Below, in pieces: positions 1-8,551 of a stretch of DNA of 64,000 nt. Every line of letters begins with the position of its first letter. The stretch's first letter is position 1. The notes beneath the pieces were generated by a model, which saw nothing but the letters and a program-made list of their open reading frames with translations, did not search any database and was not told the DNA's origin. The translations under genes were made by a program, and so were the position numbers. The stretch spans positions 62,001 to 126,000 of the forward strand of contig NZ_CP114030.1 of NCBI RefSeq assembly GCF_026898155.1, read 5' to 3'. The DNA is from Jiella pelagia. GTDB lineage: Bacteria > Pseudomonadota > Alphaproteobacteria > Rhizobiales > Rhizobiaceae.

Positions 1-489
1 GACCTTGGCGATGCTGCTCACGATGATCGCAACGCATGCCATCAGCGCGCCGACGACCCATACCAAAACAGCGGTCAGGCTGATCGAGAAGTAGCCGCTT
101 TCGTCGTTTGCCCTTTCTGAAAAATCGAACAAGCCAGTAATCATCTCATCGAGAGCCGTATTCAGATCCGATGGCCCGGACGCGTCCAATAGCGCCGCTC
201 CAAGATCGCCTGGCGTGTTGGTGATGATGTCGTAGATCGGCTGAAACTGCGCCCAGCTAGTCGCTATCATTGTTATGACGATGTACCGAACCATCCATCG
301 GCTGTAATCCGTCACACGGACCGGCACCCATTGGACGAGCGTATTCAGCGCAATGAATGCAAGGCCGACGACACCCATCATCTGAAGAAGGGTCGAAACT
401 GAACTGCTGAAATTTCCAAAGACAGTTTCGGCATAACCGGCAATAGCAGCGTCAACCTCATTCAAGGTATCAGAGATGAATGTTGCCAT
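1..489 (-). CDS. virB6: VirB6/TrbL-family T4SS inner-membrane protein (N-terminal part)
   Basis: This is the polytopic inner-membrane channel component of a VirB-type type IV secretion system. The start is the ATG at 489 (MATFISDTLNEV...), and the reading frame runs off the window edge after about 163 residues. Two hydrophobic stretches are visible, roughly residues 35-50 and 137-160, separated by a polar region, as expected for the VirB6 N-terminus. It is the last visible gene of the minus-strand virB operon, downstream of virB5 and a small exported protein. Assignment rests on position and membrane topology more than on a motif, because VirB6 proteins diverge strongly. Confidence 0.8.
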   Translation of the reverse strand, partial: MATFISDTLNEVDAAIAGYAETVFGNFSSSVSTLLQMMGVVGLAFIALNTLVQWVPVRVTDYSRWMVRYIVITMIATSWAQFQPIYDIITNTPGDLGAALLDASGPSDLNTALDEMITGLFDFSERANDESGYFSISLTAVLVWVVGALMACVAIIVSSIAKV

Positions 490-520
490 CGGCCCTATAC
501 TCTATTGCGTAGTGGCCGTG

Positions 521-967
521 TTAACGTGACCAGCTTTTCTCGACCGCGCCAACGTCCCGACAATAATCGATCGCCGCCTTGTACCCGTCATCCTCCTCTT
601 TGAGTTTATTAAGGAATGGCTTTGCTTCTGCCCTCGACATGTCCCACATCTTGTCCGGGACCATCGCAGCAATGGCGTCCCAATCACGACGACCGCGACG
701 GCAACCGATCTCGTAGGCCTTGCCTTCGGCGAACGCCTTGCATTGGGCGCGTGCGTCCGCCGCATCCCACCGAAGCCTGTATTCTTCGAGGATTCCTCGC
801 AGGGTGTAGTTGGGCGCGCGGGCATTCAATTCGCTTTTATCGACGCTGGACTCATAGCGGCATCCAAAGCCGCGCTTTTCATCCGCCGAGGCGGAACCGG
901 CGAGGACAGTCGTCGATGCAGCCACGGTGAGAATGAGGGCTAGGATCTTCAATGGCTTACTCCTCAC
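521..967 (-). CDS. Exported protein of unknown function between virB5 and virB6
   Basis: A 148-residue protein starting at GTG 967, overlapping the virB5 end by 11 bases, so probably translationally coupled. Residues 1-28 form a signal peptide (hydrophobic ILALILTVAAS, cleavage near SASA-DE). The mature part is charged, with four cysteines (GCRYE, AQCKAF, IGCRRG, DYCRDV) that could form disulfides. There is no lipobox, so it is not the usual EexN-type entry-exclusion lipoprotein found at this place in other virB operons. I do not recognise the family. The context suggests a periplasmic accessory of the secretion channel or a surface-exclusion factor. Confidence 0.7.
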   Translation of the reverse strand: MRSKPLKILALILTVAASTTVLAGSASADEKRGFGCRYESSVDKSELNARAPNYTLRGILEEYRLRWDAADARAQCKAFAEGKAYEIGCRRGRRDWDAIAAMVPDKMWDMSRAEAKPFLNKLKEEDDGYKAAIDYCRDVGAVEKSWSR

Positions 968-1679
968 TGCTTCCAGCTCCTGTCATGAATTTGCGCTGCG
1001 CGGCGCGGTCACGAGCTGACGAAATCGCGTCGGTGCCGACCGTGTTTGCTATCGCGGCCTGAACGCGCAGGTTTTCGTTGAGGAGAACCGCGACTTCGGC
1101 CAGCATCCGCGTGTTGTAGTCGACCGAGGCTTTGAGATCGGCGTTGCTGTCGATGTCCTCGATCATGCCGTTCACCCGATCCATCGACGCATTGGCGCGC
1201 TGGTAGGTATCTTCGGCCGTTGCCACGGCCGCCATGCCGGACCCGGCCTGCGTCGCCAACGCCCGGTCCTGCGTGCGTTCGGAGCCGAGAAATTGCGTCA
1301 GATCGGCGAGGCCGAACGTGTCTTTCAGTTCCGAGATCCGGTCGCTGATGACAGAGGTGTTGCCGGAGAGGCCGCCGCCCGAAATGGCACTGTCGATGAT
1401 CGAGCTTAGGCTATCGGCCGCCTCTCGTGCGCTCTGATCGGTCGCCGAGTTGAGGATGCCGCCGATCCCCTTGTCGCCAGTCATGCTTTCGAGCTGATCC
1501 TGCAGGTTCGTCAGTTGCTCGAGCTGGTTCTCGTAATCCTTCTGCATCTGTTCGAGCTGCTTGATGAACTGCGCGATGGCCGCACCGTCGATAACGGGCA
1601 CGCCCTCGGCATGGGCCGGGATGCTTCCCAGCGAGACGACGACGATCGAGGCCGCCAGGGTTCGGATCATCCGTTTCAT
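957..1679 (-). CDS. virB5: VirB5-like T4SS pilus-tip/assembly protein
   Basis: A 240-residue periplasmic protein with a signal peptide (MIRTLAASIVVVSLGSIPAHA) followed by a long helical, Gln/Glu-rich segment beginning around residue 35 (QLEQMQKDYENQLEQL) typical of VirB5, the minor pilin at the pilus tip. The ATG at 1679 overlaps the stop of the preceding small lipoprotein gene (ATGA arrangement). As written, the same frame runs continuously upstream into virB4 because virB4 has lost its proper stop frame, but the coupled ATG and the signal peptide mark the true start. The downstream neighbour overlaps by 11 bases. Confidence 0.85.
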   Translation of the reverse strand: MKRMIRTLAASIVVVSLGSIPAHAEGVPVIDGAAIAQFIKQLEQMQKDYENQLEQLTNLQDQLESMTGDKGIGGILNSATDQSAREAADSLSSIIDSAISGGGLSGNTSVISDRISELKDTFGLADLTQFLGSERTQDRALATQAGSGMAAVATAEDTYQRANASMDRVNGMIEDIDSNADLKASVDYNTRMLAEVAVLLNENLRVQAAIANTVGTDAISSARDRAAQRKFMTGAGSSEE

Positions 1680-1816
1680 TGGACTACGACACTCCCTTGG
1701 TTGATCGGAGCCCATTCGCAGGTCTTCGCCTGGCAGGGCCACTTTTCGGCGGTGTAGCTTGCGCACCCGGCCGTCGAGGCGGCCAGCAAAAGGACGGGGA
1801 GGATCTTGATGTTCAT
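1676..1816 (-). CDS. Small lipoprotein in the VirB7 position
   Basis: A 46-residue gene read in a different frame from the long fused frame. It starts at ATG 1816 and ends in TGA overlapping the virB5 ATG. The product begins MNIKILPVLLLAASTAGCAS, giving a signal peptide with lipobox (STAGC), then a short tail with two more cysteines (KWPCQAKTCEW). Small lipoproteins of this size at the virB4-virB5 junction serve as VirB7-like stabilisers of the outer-membrane complex or as exclusion proteins. The lipobox is seen directly. The VirB7 role is inferred from position. Confidence 0.7.
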   Translation of the reverse strand: MNIKILPVLLLAASTAGCASYTAEKWPCQAKTCEWAPINQGSVVVQ

Positions 1817-1818
1817 GG

Positions 1819-4181
1819 TCAAAGCTCCTTCCAGAAGCCGGGATTTTCTCGCCAGTCGGGGGCGAGTTTTCGCCGCCGGGACCGGACACTAGAGCTGTCA
1901 GAAGCGGGCCGAGCGCTCCAAGGTCCATGTCGACGAAGACACTTCTGTCGCCGGAGCGGATCGAGGCGTAGCGGTTGCCTGACCCCGACGACATGAGAAA
2001 CTCCGTCTCGCCATCGCTCAGGCCGAGCGGCGCAAGCTCGGTCTGCGTGTTGCGCGAGTTCGGAAACAGGATCGTCGTGGCGATGCTTTCGAGGATCGAG
2101 TTGCCGGCACGACTGTCCGCGATGTGCGAGACGCGCTGCGTCAGCATGACGACCGCGACGTTCTTCTTTCGCATCGTCAGCATCCAGTCTTTCAACCGGC
2201 TCTGGAAATACGGGTCATCGAGGAGCTTCCACGCCTCGTCGAGCACCACCAGCGTCGGCCGTCCGTCCTCGATCGTACGTTCGATCCGGCGGAACACGTA
2301 GCTCAGCCAGGCCATGCGCACGGCCGGGACGTCGAGCAATTCCGTCAGATCGAAGCCGGTCACGTCATTGGCGAAGTGCAACGGATCTTCGGCGGTCCCG
2401 CCGAACAGCCAATCGTATCGACCGCCCTCATCCCATTGCGCCAGGCGCGTATAGAGGTCGCCGTCATCATCGACGCCGCGAAGCTGCGATCGGAAGTGGC
2501 TGATCGTCTGCAACACAGGATCGGCATCGGCGTTGCTCGCCGTCATTTGCGCCAAGGCTTCCCCCTGCATCGGGGAAAGCTTGTCGCCGTCCTGCGAAAG
2601 CAGCGCGCCAAGCCAGTCCGTCAGCCATGCCGTTCCGCGGGCGTCACCTTCCGCCCGGAACGGGTTGAAGCCGGTTTGCTCGCCCATGCGCACCGCCGAG
2701 TAGCTGCCGCCGAGCGCGCGAAGCGCCATTTCAAGGCCGCGGTCCTTGTCGAAGGCGATGATGCGGGGGCGCGGTTCGATGCGTTGCGCTTGCGCCATCA
2801 GGAATGCGATCGCCGCGGTCTTGCCCGAGCCCGTGCGGCCGACGATCAGCGAATGGCCGACGGTGCGCTCACCTGGCTTGCCCGCCAGATGGAAGCTGAA
2901 CCGATAAGGCTCATGGCCGAGCGTGCGGAACGTCGTGATCGGCGCGCCCCAGGGCACAAGGCCCGGCTCGAGCCCTTCGCCGTTCGCGTGGAGCGCAGCG
3001 AAGTCCGCGAAGTTGGCCGAGGAGATCATTGCCGCGCGGGCGCGGTAGCTGTGATTGCCCGGATGCTGCGCGAAGTACGCGCTACGCGCGCCGATGTCCT
3101 CACGCACCATGACGCCGCCGGTGCGTTGTCCGGCGCTGCGAACGCGCGACGCGACCTCATCAAGCTCAGCCTCCGAACGGGCGAAGACAGTGATGGAGGC
3201 TTGGTGCAGGCCGAAGCTGATCCGGCCAGAGGCCAGATCATCGGCCGCATCGACAAGCTGGATTTCCAGCGAGCGTGCCGCGTCGTCGGCGGCCCGCATC
3301 TGCCGTGCCGTCCGCTGGACGCGCGCCAGCGCCTCGAATTGCTCGATCGGAGTGAAGGAGTGCGTGACGACCGTATCGTGCGGCAGGTCGAGACCGTCGA
3401 AGACGCCCGCCTGCGTTTCGGTCGGATATTTCTTGTAGGTGAAGATCGCGCCGAAGCGCGTCTCCTCCGCGTCGTTGCCGAAGACGATGAATGTGTCGTC
3501 TCTAAAATCAACTCGCGATGAGGCCATCAGATCGGCCAGCGGCCGAAATTCCGCCCCCGGCGAAAGCGGCCGATAAATACCCGACACGCATGCCTGCAGC
3601 ATCCCGAGCCATTCACCGTTCGAGACAGAAAGGCGGTAAGGCGAGGCCGCAGAGAGCGCGCCCATCATATGCCCGACCACCTCGTTGAGCCGGGCGATGC
3701 GCCGCTCGCGCATTGCCATGAGATCGCGCTTGCCGCCGCCGGTGATCCGGGCCCACAGACTGGTCAGCGTCATGGGGCGCACGATCACCGTGACCATGAT
3801 CCGGCGCGTGCGCAGACCCATCACGCGAATGTCGGCTTGCCACGCCCGATCCACCGCCGCGGCGAAGCCTTGGCCTTCGACCGGCGGCATGGCGACGCTT
3901 GCCGGGTTGGAGACCCGATGTACGTAGAAGGCGACATCGGATCCGGACTGGGCGACGCCGCCGCCCATCGCGTCGGCCAGGTCGCCGACCGCCGCCTGTT
4001 CGGCGGTGAGCGCCTCGATGCCTTCGACCATGAAAGAGGCCATCACGTCACCGTCGCGCAGCATCAGCACGTCGTCGCCGACCGGGACGAGGTAGGGGAG
4101 ATGCTTCGCGAGCATGTGTTCGCCCGCAAAGCCCCGCGGCTCGACGGCCTTGCGCCCATGACCTCTTTCGACGTCAAGCAC
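1819..4181 (-). CDS. virB4: VirB4 T4SS ATPase, frameshifted near the C-terminus
   Basis: This is the cytoplasmic-face ATPase that energises pilus assembly and substrate transfer. It starts at GTG 4181 (overlapping virB3 by 8 bases). It carries a Walker A motif VGRTGSGKT around residue 447 and Walker B LVVLDEAW around residue 645, followed by the usual KNVAVVMLTQR segment. In the written frame it reads past its end into virB5. A frame change near 1855-1865 restores the family-typical C-terminus LAPDWRENPGFWKEL followed by TGA at 1819-1821. One missing base (for example GAAAAGCTC written as GAAAACTC) would explain it. Restored length is 787 residues, normal for VirB4. Confidence 0.9.
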
Positions 4182-4449
4182 GGTAGATGATCCCCTTTCC
4201 CCTGAACCAGCTCTGGGGAAGCGGTGTGCGGATCATCGTGATGAACACCACGTCCGCGATCCGCGGATCGTAGTTCGCCAGGAGGCGGAGGCCGACGTAG
4301 CTCATGACGCCGGCCACTGCGAAGTAGATGAACGAGAGCGTGGCGATGAAGCCGCCGAACGTGATGCCGAAGAGGATGACGACGTAGCTCATTGGCAGGC
4401 CCGCGATGCTCACGGGCCTGGTCAATGCCTGGAAGCAGGGCCGGCTCAC
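4174..4449 (-). CDS. virB3: VirB3 T4SS inner-membrane protein
   Basis: A 91-residue protein with two closely spaced hydrophobic helices (SYVVILFGITFGG and FIYFAVAGVMSYVGL), then a polar C-terminus with DPRIADVVF, the typical VirB3 layout. VirB3 associates with VirB4 and is needed for pilus assembly. Its ATG overlaps the virB2 stop and its stop overlaps the virB4 GTG start, so the three genes are translationally coupled. Confidence 0.88.
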   Translation of the reverse strand: MSRPCFQALTRPVSIAGLPMSYVVILFGITFGGFIATLSFIYFAVAGVMSYVGLRLLANYDPRIADVVFITMIRTPLPQSWFRGKGIIYRA

Positions 4450-4736
4450 GAGTACCCGGAGAGCAGCGTGGCCGCGCCGAAAAGGATCGAGAGGCCGATA
4501 AGCACCGATCCGGCGAACATCCAGTTCATCCGGCCGGTCGCGAAGGCGAGGCCGACGCCAGCCAAGGCGACGAGGCCAATGGCGCGTCCGAGCGTCCCCG
4601 TCAGGGCATCACCGATCGTCGTGAAGAAGTTCGTGACCGGCGAGAGGTCCTGCGCCATCGCAGCCCCGGTGCTCACCACGGTCAGCGTCGCCGCCGTGGC
4701 CGCAATGCGGCCAACTGTGTTCAGTTGAAGTCCCAT
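4446..4736 (-). CDS. virB2: VirB2/TrbC-family major pilin
   Basis: A 96-residue pilin precursor. Residues 1-28 are a signal peptide ending at AAMAQ, and the mature protein has two hydrophobic helices (RAIGLVALAGVGLAFATGR and FAGSVLIGLSILFGAATLL) separated by a short basic loop (GRMNW), as in conjugative F/VirB pilins. The start overlaps the end of virB1 by 16 bases. It forms the extracellular pilus of the transfer apparatus. Confidence 0.88.
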   Translation of the reverse strand: MGLQLNTVGRIAATAATLTVVSTGAAMAQDLSPVTNFFTTIGDALTGTLGRAIGLVALAGVGLAFATGRMNWMFAGSVLIGLSILFGAATLLSGYS

Positions 4737-5407
4737 ACGCCGTTCCTTTGCATTTCGGGATTGGTGGAGACCCCACGCGCCGCGCTCGCCGCTTCGGGGG
4801 CAGGGCGTGTGAGTGCTGCACCCGCCGGCGCTCGGTCGACGGCGGCAGTGATGGTGGCGACGTAGGCGAGCGTTTCGCGGAACGGTGGCACGCCACCATA
4901 TTCTTCCACGCGATGCGGGCCGGCGTTGTAGGCAGCCAGAGCCAGCCGCACGTCGCCGAAGCGGGCGAGCTGCGCGGTGAAGTACCGCGCGGCCCCATCC
5001 AGATTCTCAGAAGGGTTGAAGGGGTCGGAAACCCCGAGCAGGCGAGCTGTGTCCGGCATCAGTTGCCCGAGCCCTTGAGCGCCCTTCGACGAAACGGCGC
5101 GGGGGTCGAACCGGCTTTCCTGATCGATCAGCGCTACGAAAAGATCGGCGAACTCAGTCGCAGCGAGACCGGCGGCGCGTGGCCCAGGTCCGCCTGCATG
5201 TCGCAGACCGACCGCGTACGCCGTGTCGCGGTACTGCTTGGAAGCCGTGCTGGCTGACAGGCGGTGAGCGGGGGCAGACCGTGCTGCCTCCCGCGTGGAG
5301 TCCTCGGAGACTGAAACGGAGCCGTCGTGTTCGAATTCTACAACCAAAGCAACACTAGGTTGTAGTCTCGCGCAAAGAAGGAGAGGCAAGAGCAGCAGAG
5401 GTCGCAT
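4721..5407 (-). CDS. virB1: VirB1-like lytic transglycosylase
   Basis: A periplasmic peptidoglycan hydrolase that opens the wall for the secretion channel. The 228-residue product has a signal peptide (MRPLLLLPLLLCARLQPSVA) and an SLT domain from about residue 83: FADLFVALIDQESRFDP with catalytic Glu97, then KGAQGLGQLMPDTA and AAYNAGPHRVEEYGG. It is the first clearly recognised gene of the virB operon. A proline/alanine-rich tail follows the catalytic domain. Confidence 0.9.
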   Translation of the reverse strand: MRPLLLLPLLLCARLQPSVALVVEFEHDGSVSVSEDSTREAARSAPAHRLSASTASKQYRDTAYAVGLRHAGGPGPRAAGLAATEFADLFVALIDQESRFDPRAVSSKGAQGLGQLMPDTARLLGVSDPFNPSENLDGAARYFTAQLARFGDVRLALAAYNAGPHRVEEYGGVPPFRETLAYVATITAAVDRAPAGAALTRPAPEAASAARGVSTNPEMQRNGVWDFN

Positions 5408-5409
5408 GG

Positions 5410-5802
5410 TCAGCTATGAAATGGATTTTGCAGACACACCGGACGACGAGCACCAGTGTGACGACGGGGCGTATGGCCACGCAAAAATATCGAATCAGGC
5501 GGCGGCAAAGGCTGCAGCGATGACTGTGAAGGCGAAGATTGGACCAGCCGCCGAGCTATACCCATCGCGACTGTACCCAGACAGCCCAATGCGAATGAAT
5601 GGCAACGGTGCACGCCCCTGCGAAGGCTATCAGGGGCGGCGGCGGCAGGTGAATTTGTGGAGGTGATGACTCCAGACGCGGCTTTGGCGGTCGTAACGAC
5701 GGAGCGGCGTCTTATTGGAGCCCTGTAGGCTTTGATCGAAATCACGTTGTTTGAGCCCGGTTGCTCCCCGGACTCACGAGGTGTCTTCGACGTCCTCCTC
5801 AT
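5410..5802 (-). CDS. Doubtful small ORF ahead of virB1, possibly a degraded membrane gene
   Basis: An open frame of 130 codons ending two bases before the virB1 start. The first part (NNVISIKAYRAPIRRRSV) reads like protein, but the rest is low-complexity. A neighbouring frame holds a hydrophobic stretch (AAGPIFAFTVIAAAFAAA then stop), so a small membrane gene with a frameshift may lie here. If the preceding gene really extends to 5774 (see that entry), the written ATG at 5802 lies inside it and a GTG further in would be the start. I do not recognise any family. Confidence 0.25.
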   Translation of the reverse strand: MRRTSKTPRESGEQPGSNNVISIKAYRAPIRRRSVVTTAKAASGVITSTNSPAAAAPDSLRRGVHRCHSFALGCLGTVAMGIARRLVQSSPSQSSLQPLPPPDSIFLRGHTPRRHTGARRPVCLQNPFHS

Positions 5803-6101
5803 CGTCTTCAGAGGCTCTCTTCGTCCCCACGAAGCCAGGGAACGAAGACGCCCTCATCTTGCGGAAACATGCTCCGGTGATACGAGAGGATGGCATTTGC
5901 AGATCGGAAGCGTTTGGGCTCGCCGTTGCGGGCGATGTAGACCTGTGATTCGCTTCCGTCAGATCGAACGCCGAAAACAAACCAGTTGGTTTTACCATTC
6001 CGATCTTTATAGGGGCGGTACTTGAGCTTGCCCCCAGCATCCAAGAACGCTCGAACAACATTGCCGAGTAGCACCCTTCCCCCAGGCTCCAGCTTCGCCA
6101 C
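5774..6101 (-). CDS. Hypothetical protein, first gene of the virB operon, probable acidic tail
   Basis: As written the ORF is 97 residues (6101 to 5808), starting MAKLEPGGRVLLGNVVRAFL and containing a basic, aromatic core (KLKYRPYKDRNGKTNWFVF). The last codons contain the heptamer GAGGCTC at 5811-5817. Read as GAGCTC, the frame continues into a convincing acidic tail, ESSEDDEEDVEDTS, and stops at 5774, giving 108 residues. I do not recognise a family. The position directly ahead of virB1 suggests a transfer-associated or regulatory role. The acidic tail is inference from one base. Confidence 0.6.
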
Positions 6102-6153
6102 ACAAACCTCCCACTTCGTTCACAGGAGGTCAGCATAAAGATTTGCGCAGCGT

Positions 6154-6224
6154 CATGCCATCCCGGCATGGCGAATTCTGTTCTAATTTGTCTACATTAA
6201 CAGTATGAAATATTACGTCGTAAT
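6154..6224. promoter_or_regulatory. AT-rich leader with two dyads upstream of the virB operon
   Basis: The stretch upstream of the first transfer gene is locally AT-rich in an otherwise GC-rich window and holds two perfect inverted repeats: CATGCC-N5-GGCATG at 6154-6170 and ATTACG-T-CGTAAT at 6212-6224. Such dyads are typical operators. No factor is identified. The larger gap 6102-6487 also contains the HNH relic listed separately and otherwise shows nothing I can assign. Confidence 0.35.
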
Positions 6225-6369
6225 GAGTCAATAATGCAATTTGAACGGAATTGGCATTTTGTCGAAAGCGAGCACGAAAAACGACGCGATTTCGGTAAGT
6301 TGCGCAATTTTAAAAAATGAACGATAGGCCGGATGTCAATCGCGGGGAAATTTTGCACGCCGAAACATA

Positions 6370-6432
6370 GCCCTCGGCTCGGCCGAAGCGGATGGCGGCG
6401 GAGAGTTCGCGCCAGGTGATCGAGTAGAAATG
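6370..6432 (-). pseudogene. Relic of an HNH-endonuclease gene N-terminus
   Basis: Twenty-one codons on the minus strand match residues 9-29 of the intact HNH protein encoded at 7225-7668, with 17 of 21 identical (shared core WRELSAAIRF). No start codon or downstream HNH motif remains. It is a leftover of a duplicated copy, so hicAB now sits between a broken and a complete copy of the same gene. Confidence 0.75.
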
Positions 6433-6487
6433 GGGGTGTTCAGTGTTCAGACCAGATCGACATCAGCCTCCTCCACTGTCCGGGCTC

Positions 6488-6823
6488 TCAGGAGTGGATG
6501 GCCTTGCTTAAGGCTTCCTCGGCCCACTGATTGAGGCTCTTGCCTGCCAGTTCCGCCGCGATCGCGGCCTTGCGATGGATCTCTGGGCTGACCCGGAACA
6601 TCATCTTGCCCGAATAAGGCTTCTGCGGCTCCTTACCGATCGTGGCACAGGTCGCGAGATAGTCGTCCACGGCCTCGTGGAAGGCTGTCCGCAGTTCCTC
6701 AACGCTCTCGGCATGAAAACCGACGCCATCGCGAATGCCGGCGATCTGGCCGAACAGGATGCCGTCTTCGTCGTCGTATTCGACGCGGGCCGCATAGCCC
6801 TTATAGGTGATTATGTTGGTCAT
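6488..6823 (-). CDS. hicB: HicB antitoxin
   Basis: The 111-residue antitoxin starts at ATG 6823, overlapping the hicA stop (ATGA). It has the HicB-like N-terminal domain (YKGYAARVEYDDEDGILFGQ, then SVEELRTAFHEAVDDYL) and a C-terminal ribbon-helix-helix DNA-binding part (MFRVSPEIHRKAAIAA, GKSLNQWAEEAL). It neutralises HicA and represses the operon. The codon line could be extended upstream in frame, but that stretch is the hicA antiframe, so the coupled ATG is chosen. Confidence 0.9.
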   Translation of the reverse strand: MTNIITYKGYAARVEYDDEDGILFGQIAGIRDGVGFHAESVEELRTAFHEAVDDYLATCATIGKEPQKPYSGKMMFRVSPEIHRKAAIAAELAGKSLNQWAEEALSKAIHS

Positions 6824-7074
6824 GGCTCGATCCCAAGTCGGATCAGGAACGCCCGGGCGGCGCGAACCTGATAGCGCTCTGCTTCCTTGGCTGGATGCGG
6901 ACGATGAAAGCTCTCCAGCTCCCCGTCCTTCTCGAACCGGACGCGAGAGCCGCTGCCCTCGATGATCCGGCATCCGGCGGCAACAAGCAGACCCTCGATG
7001 GCCGCCCATTCGAGAGTACCTGGCACAGGCTCCCTGAAGACAGCTGCCAAGGTCTTCTTCTGCTTGCTGTTCAT
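6820..7074 (-). CDS. hicA: HicA mRNA-interferase toxin
   Basis: An 84-residue toxin with the small dsRNA-binding-like fold of HicA: a first helix (LEWAAIEGLLVAAGCRI), strands (GSRVRFEKDGE) and the catalytic-His segment SFHRPHPAKE (His57/His60), followed by a last helix. It is unusual in being toxin-first, as in classic hicAB. It cleaves mRNA when HicB is lost, stabilising the mobile region. A short AT-rich patch at 7090-7110 upstream (gatatcatatactgc) is the likely promoter. Confidence 0.9.
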   Translation of the reverse strand: MNSKQKKTLAAVFREPVPGTLEWAAIEGLLVAAGCRIIEGSGSRVRFEKDGELESFHRPHPAKEAERYQVRAARAFLIRLGIEP

Positions 7075-7224
7075 GCAAGCAAGTTAGGGGGTGATATCAT
7101 ATACTGCAAGCGTGAAATTCGCTGCCACATGCGCTCAGCAATGGAGCACTGTTCCTCGCTGAGGACGTTGGCGTTCCGAGCCTTTAAGAAGCAGGGCGCC
7201 TACGGATCTGATCTCGCCGTTTCC

Positions 7225-7668
7225 CTACCGCCGATATGGCCCTGTGAAGAGGTCGCCCAGCGCGCGGCGGAGTAGCACGGTCAGACGGCGTTTTTCGATG
7301 TTCCAAGGGCGGTCGTGATCGAGGTGGCAGCGCTGGCAGAAGGCGGCGAGATTGTTGTCGGCGTTGTTGGCCGTGTTCTGGTCGAGATGGGCGCAGGCGA
7401 GGCGGACGAATGTCTGCGCAATTCCACCTTCGTCGCCTGACACCCTTGGATCGGGTGGTGTCTTTGTTCGAACCAGTCGTCCGCGGTTGTCGCGCCAGCG
7501 ACCGGCAGTGTTGTCGAACCAGCGCCCGTCGCTCAGGTGATAGACAAGCTGGCCATGGGGTCGGCCGCATCGCTCGCAGCGTCCCTTGGCTCGATTGAAC
7601 CTGATCGCGGCCGAAAGTTCACGCCAGTCGATCGGATAGAAGTGCCGGTCTTCACGCCGGATCGGCAT
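7225..7668 (-). CDS. HNH endonuclease-like protein
   Basis: A 147-residue protein starting at MPIRREDRHFYP. It has a zinc-ribbon-type pair CERCGRPHG early and a second set CAHLDQNTANNADNNLAAFC-QRCHLDHD, which carries the HNH core (His-Leu-Asp, Asn, His/Asp). Small HNH proteins of this kind are common on plasmids and phages as nicking or homing-like nucleases. The first codons overlap the end of the resolvase gene by 17 bases. Its N-terminus is duplicated as a relic at 6370-6432. Confidence 0.75.
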   Translation of the reverse strand: MPIRREDRHFYPIDWRELSAAIRFNRAKGRCERCGRPHGQLVYHLSDGRWFDNTAGRWRDNRGRLVRTKTPPDPRVSGDEGGIAQTFVRLACAHLDQNTANNADNNLAAFCQRCHLDHDRPWNIEKRRLTVLLRRALGDLFTGPYRR

Positions 7669-8312
7669 CGCTCCCCTCCCCGGCGGTCGCGTCCTCATTC
7701 TCTGGCGGTTTCATTATATCGAGCGCGCCCTGCTCTTTGTATTTGTCGCGCGCCCGGCTAATGGTCAGCCGGCTGACGCCATAGTCGCGGGCAAGCCGTG
7801 CGACTGACGCACCATCTTGAAGCTTAGTGATAACGGCCCGCTTCTGATCCTCGGTCAGACGTGGCGGACGGCCGAGCCGCTTGCCCTCGGATTTGGCTCG
7901 GATCAAGCCAGCCTGGGTGCGTTCGATCAGGAGGTCGCGCTCAAACTCGGCGACGGCATTGATGACACCCATGGTCATGCGGCCTGCCGGGCTGGTCAGG
8001 TCGACGCCGCCGAGCGCCAGGCAGTGAACCTTGATGCCGAGCCTCGTCGAGTTGGTCGACGGTCTTGCGAACATCCATGGCGTTGCGGCCGAGACGGTCG
8101 AGTTTGGTGACGACAAGAATGTCGCCGTCTTCCAGTCGATCAACAAGCCTGCCAAAGCCCGGTCGTTCCGACGCCGCGGTCGCTCCAGAGATGGTCTCGG
8201 TGATGACCCGGCGCGGCTGAACCTGAAATCCTGCCGCGCGGATCTCGCCGAGCTGGTTCTCGGTGTGCTGCTCGATGGTCGAGACCCGGGCATAGGCGAA
8301 AATGCGCGACAT
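7652..8312 (-). pseudogene. Serine resolvase/invertase, frameshifted as written
   Basis: A small serine recombinase: FAYARVSTIEQHTENQL with the catalytic Ser near residue 11, the LVVTKLDRLGRN signature, and a C-terminal helix-turn-helix (GASVARLARDYGVSRLTISRA). The frame breaks after TVDQLDE. The downstream frame resumes LGIKVHCLALGGVDLTSPAGRM. The break is exactly at GAGCCTC (8039-8045, plus-strand sense). Read as GAGCTC the gene is intact at 219 residues. The long Arg-rich C-terminus beyond the HTH (DKYKEQGALDIMKPPENED) is normal for plasmid resolvases. It probably acts at the dyad-rich site just upstream. Confidence 0.85.
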
Positions 8313-8326
8313 GGATGGCGTCGAAC

Positions 8327-8440
8327 CCGGAAAATAGCATCAAAAACGTGGATGAAGTTATTGCGCATGCGCATAACCCGAGCAAGCTATTTTTCGGTCA
8401 TATCGACAGCGATATGCCCACAAACGGTCGATTGTGGGCA
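8327..8440. promoter_or_regulatory. Candidate resolvase (res-like) site with four dyads
   Basis: Immediately upstream of the resolvase start lie four inverted repeats: CCGGAAAATAGC/GCTATTTTTCGG at 8327-8338 and 8386-8397 (11 of 12 pairs), the perfect palindrome TGCGCATGCGCA at 8362-8373 inside them, CATATCG-N4-CGATATG at 8399-8416, and the hairpin TGCCCACAA-N8-TTGTGGGCA at 8415-8440. Resolvase genes normally sit next to a res site with three dyad subsites. That this is one is inference. Confidence 0.5.
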
Positions 8441-8551
8441 GGAGGAAACGGGACAGGATAGGCTCACTCTCTTAACTGCTTCCATAATTGCCAGCGAGCC
8501 TCCTATCTTGCATTATGGTGTTAACGCTCACTGCCTCCTCAAAAGGAATGA

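Noticed and set aside
2124..3521. Long plus-strand open frame of 465 codons opposite virB4
   Set aside because: It is the antisense of a strong virB4 gene with Walker motifs. Arg/Ala-rich composition and no family features.
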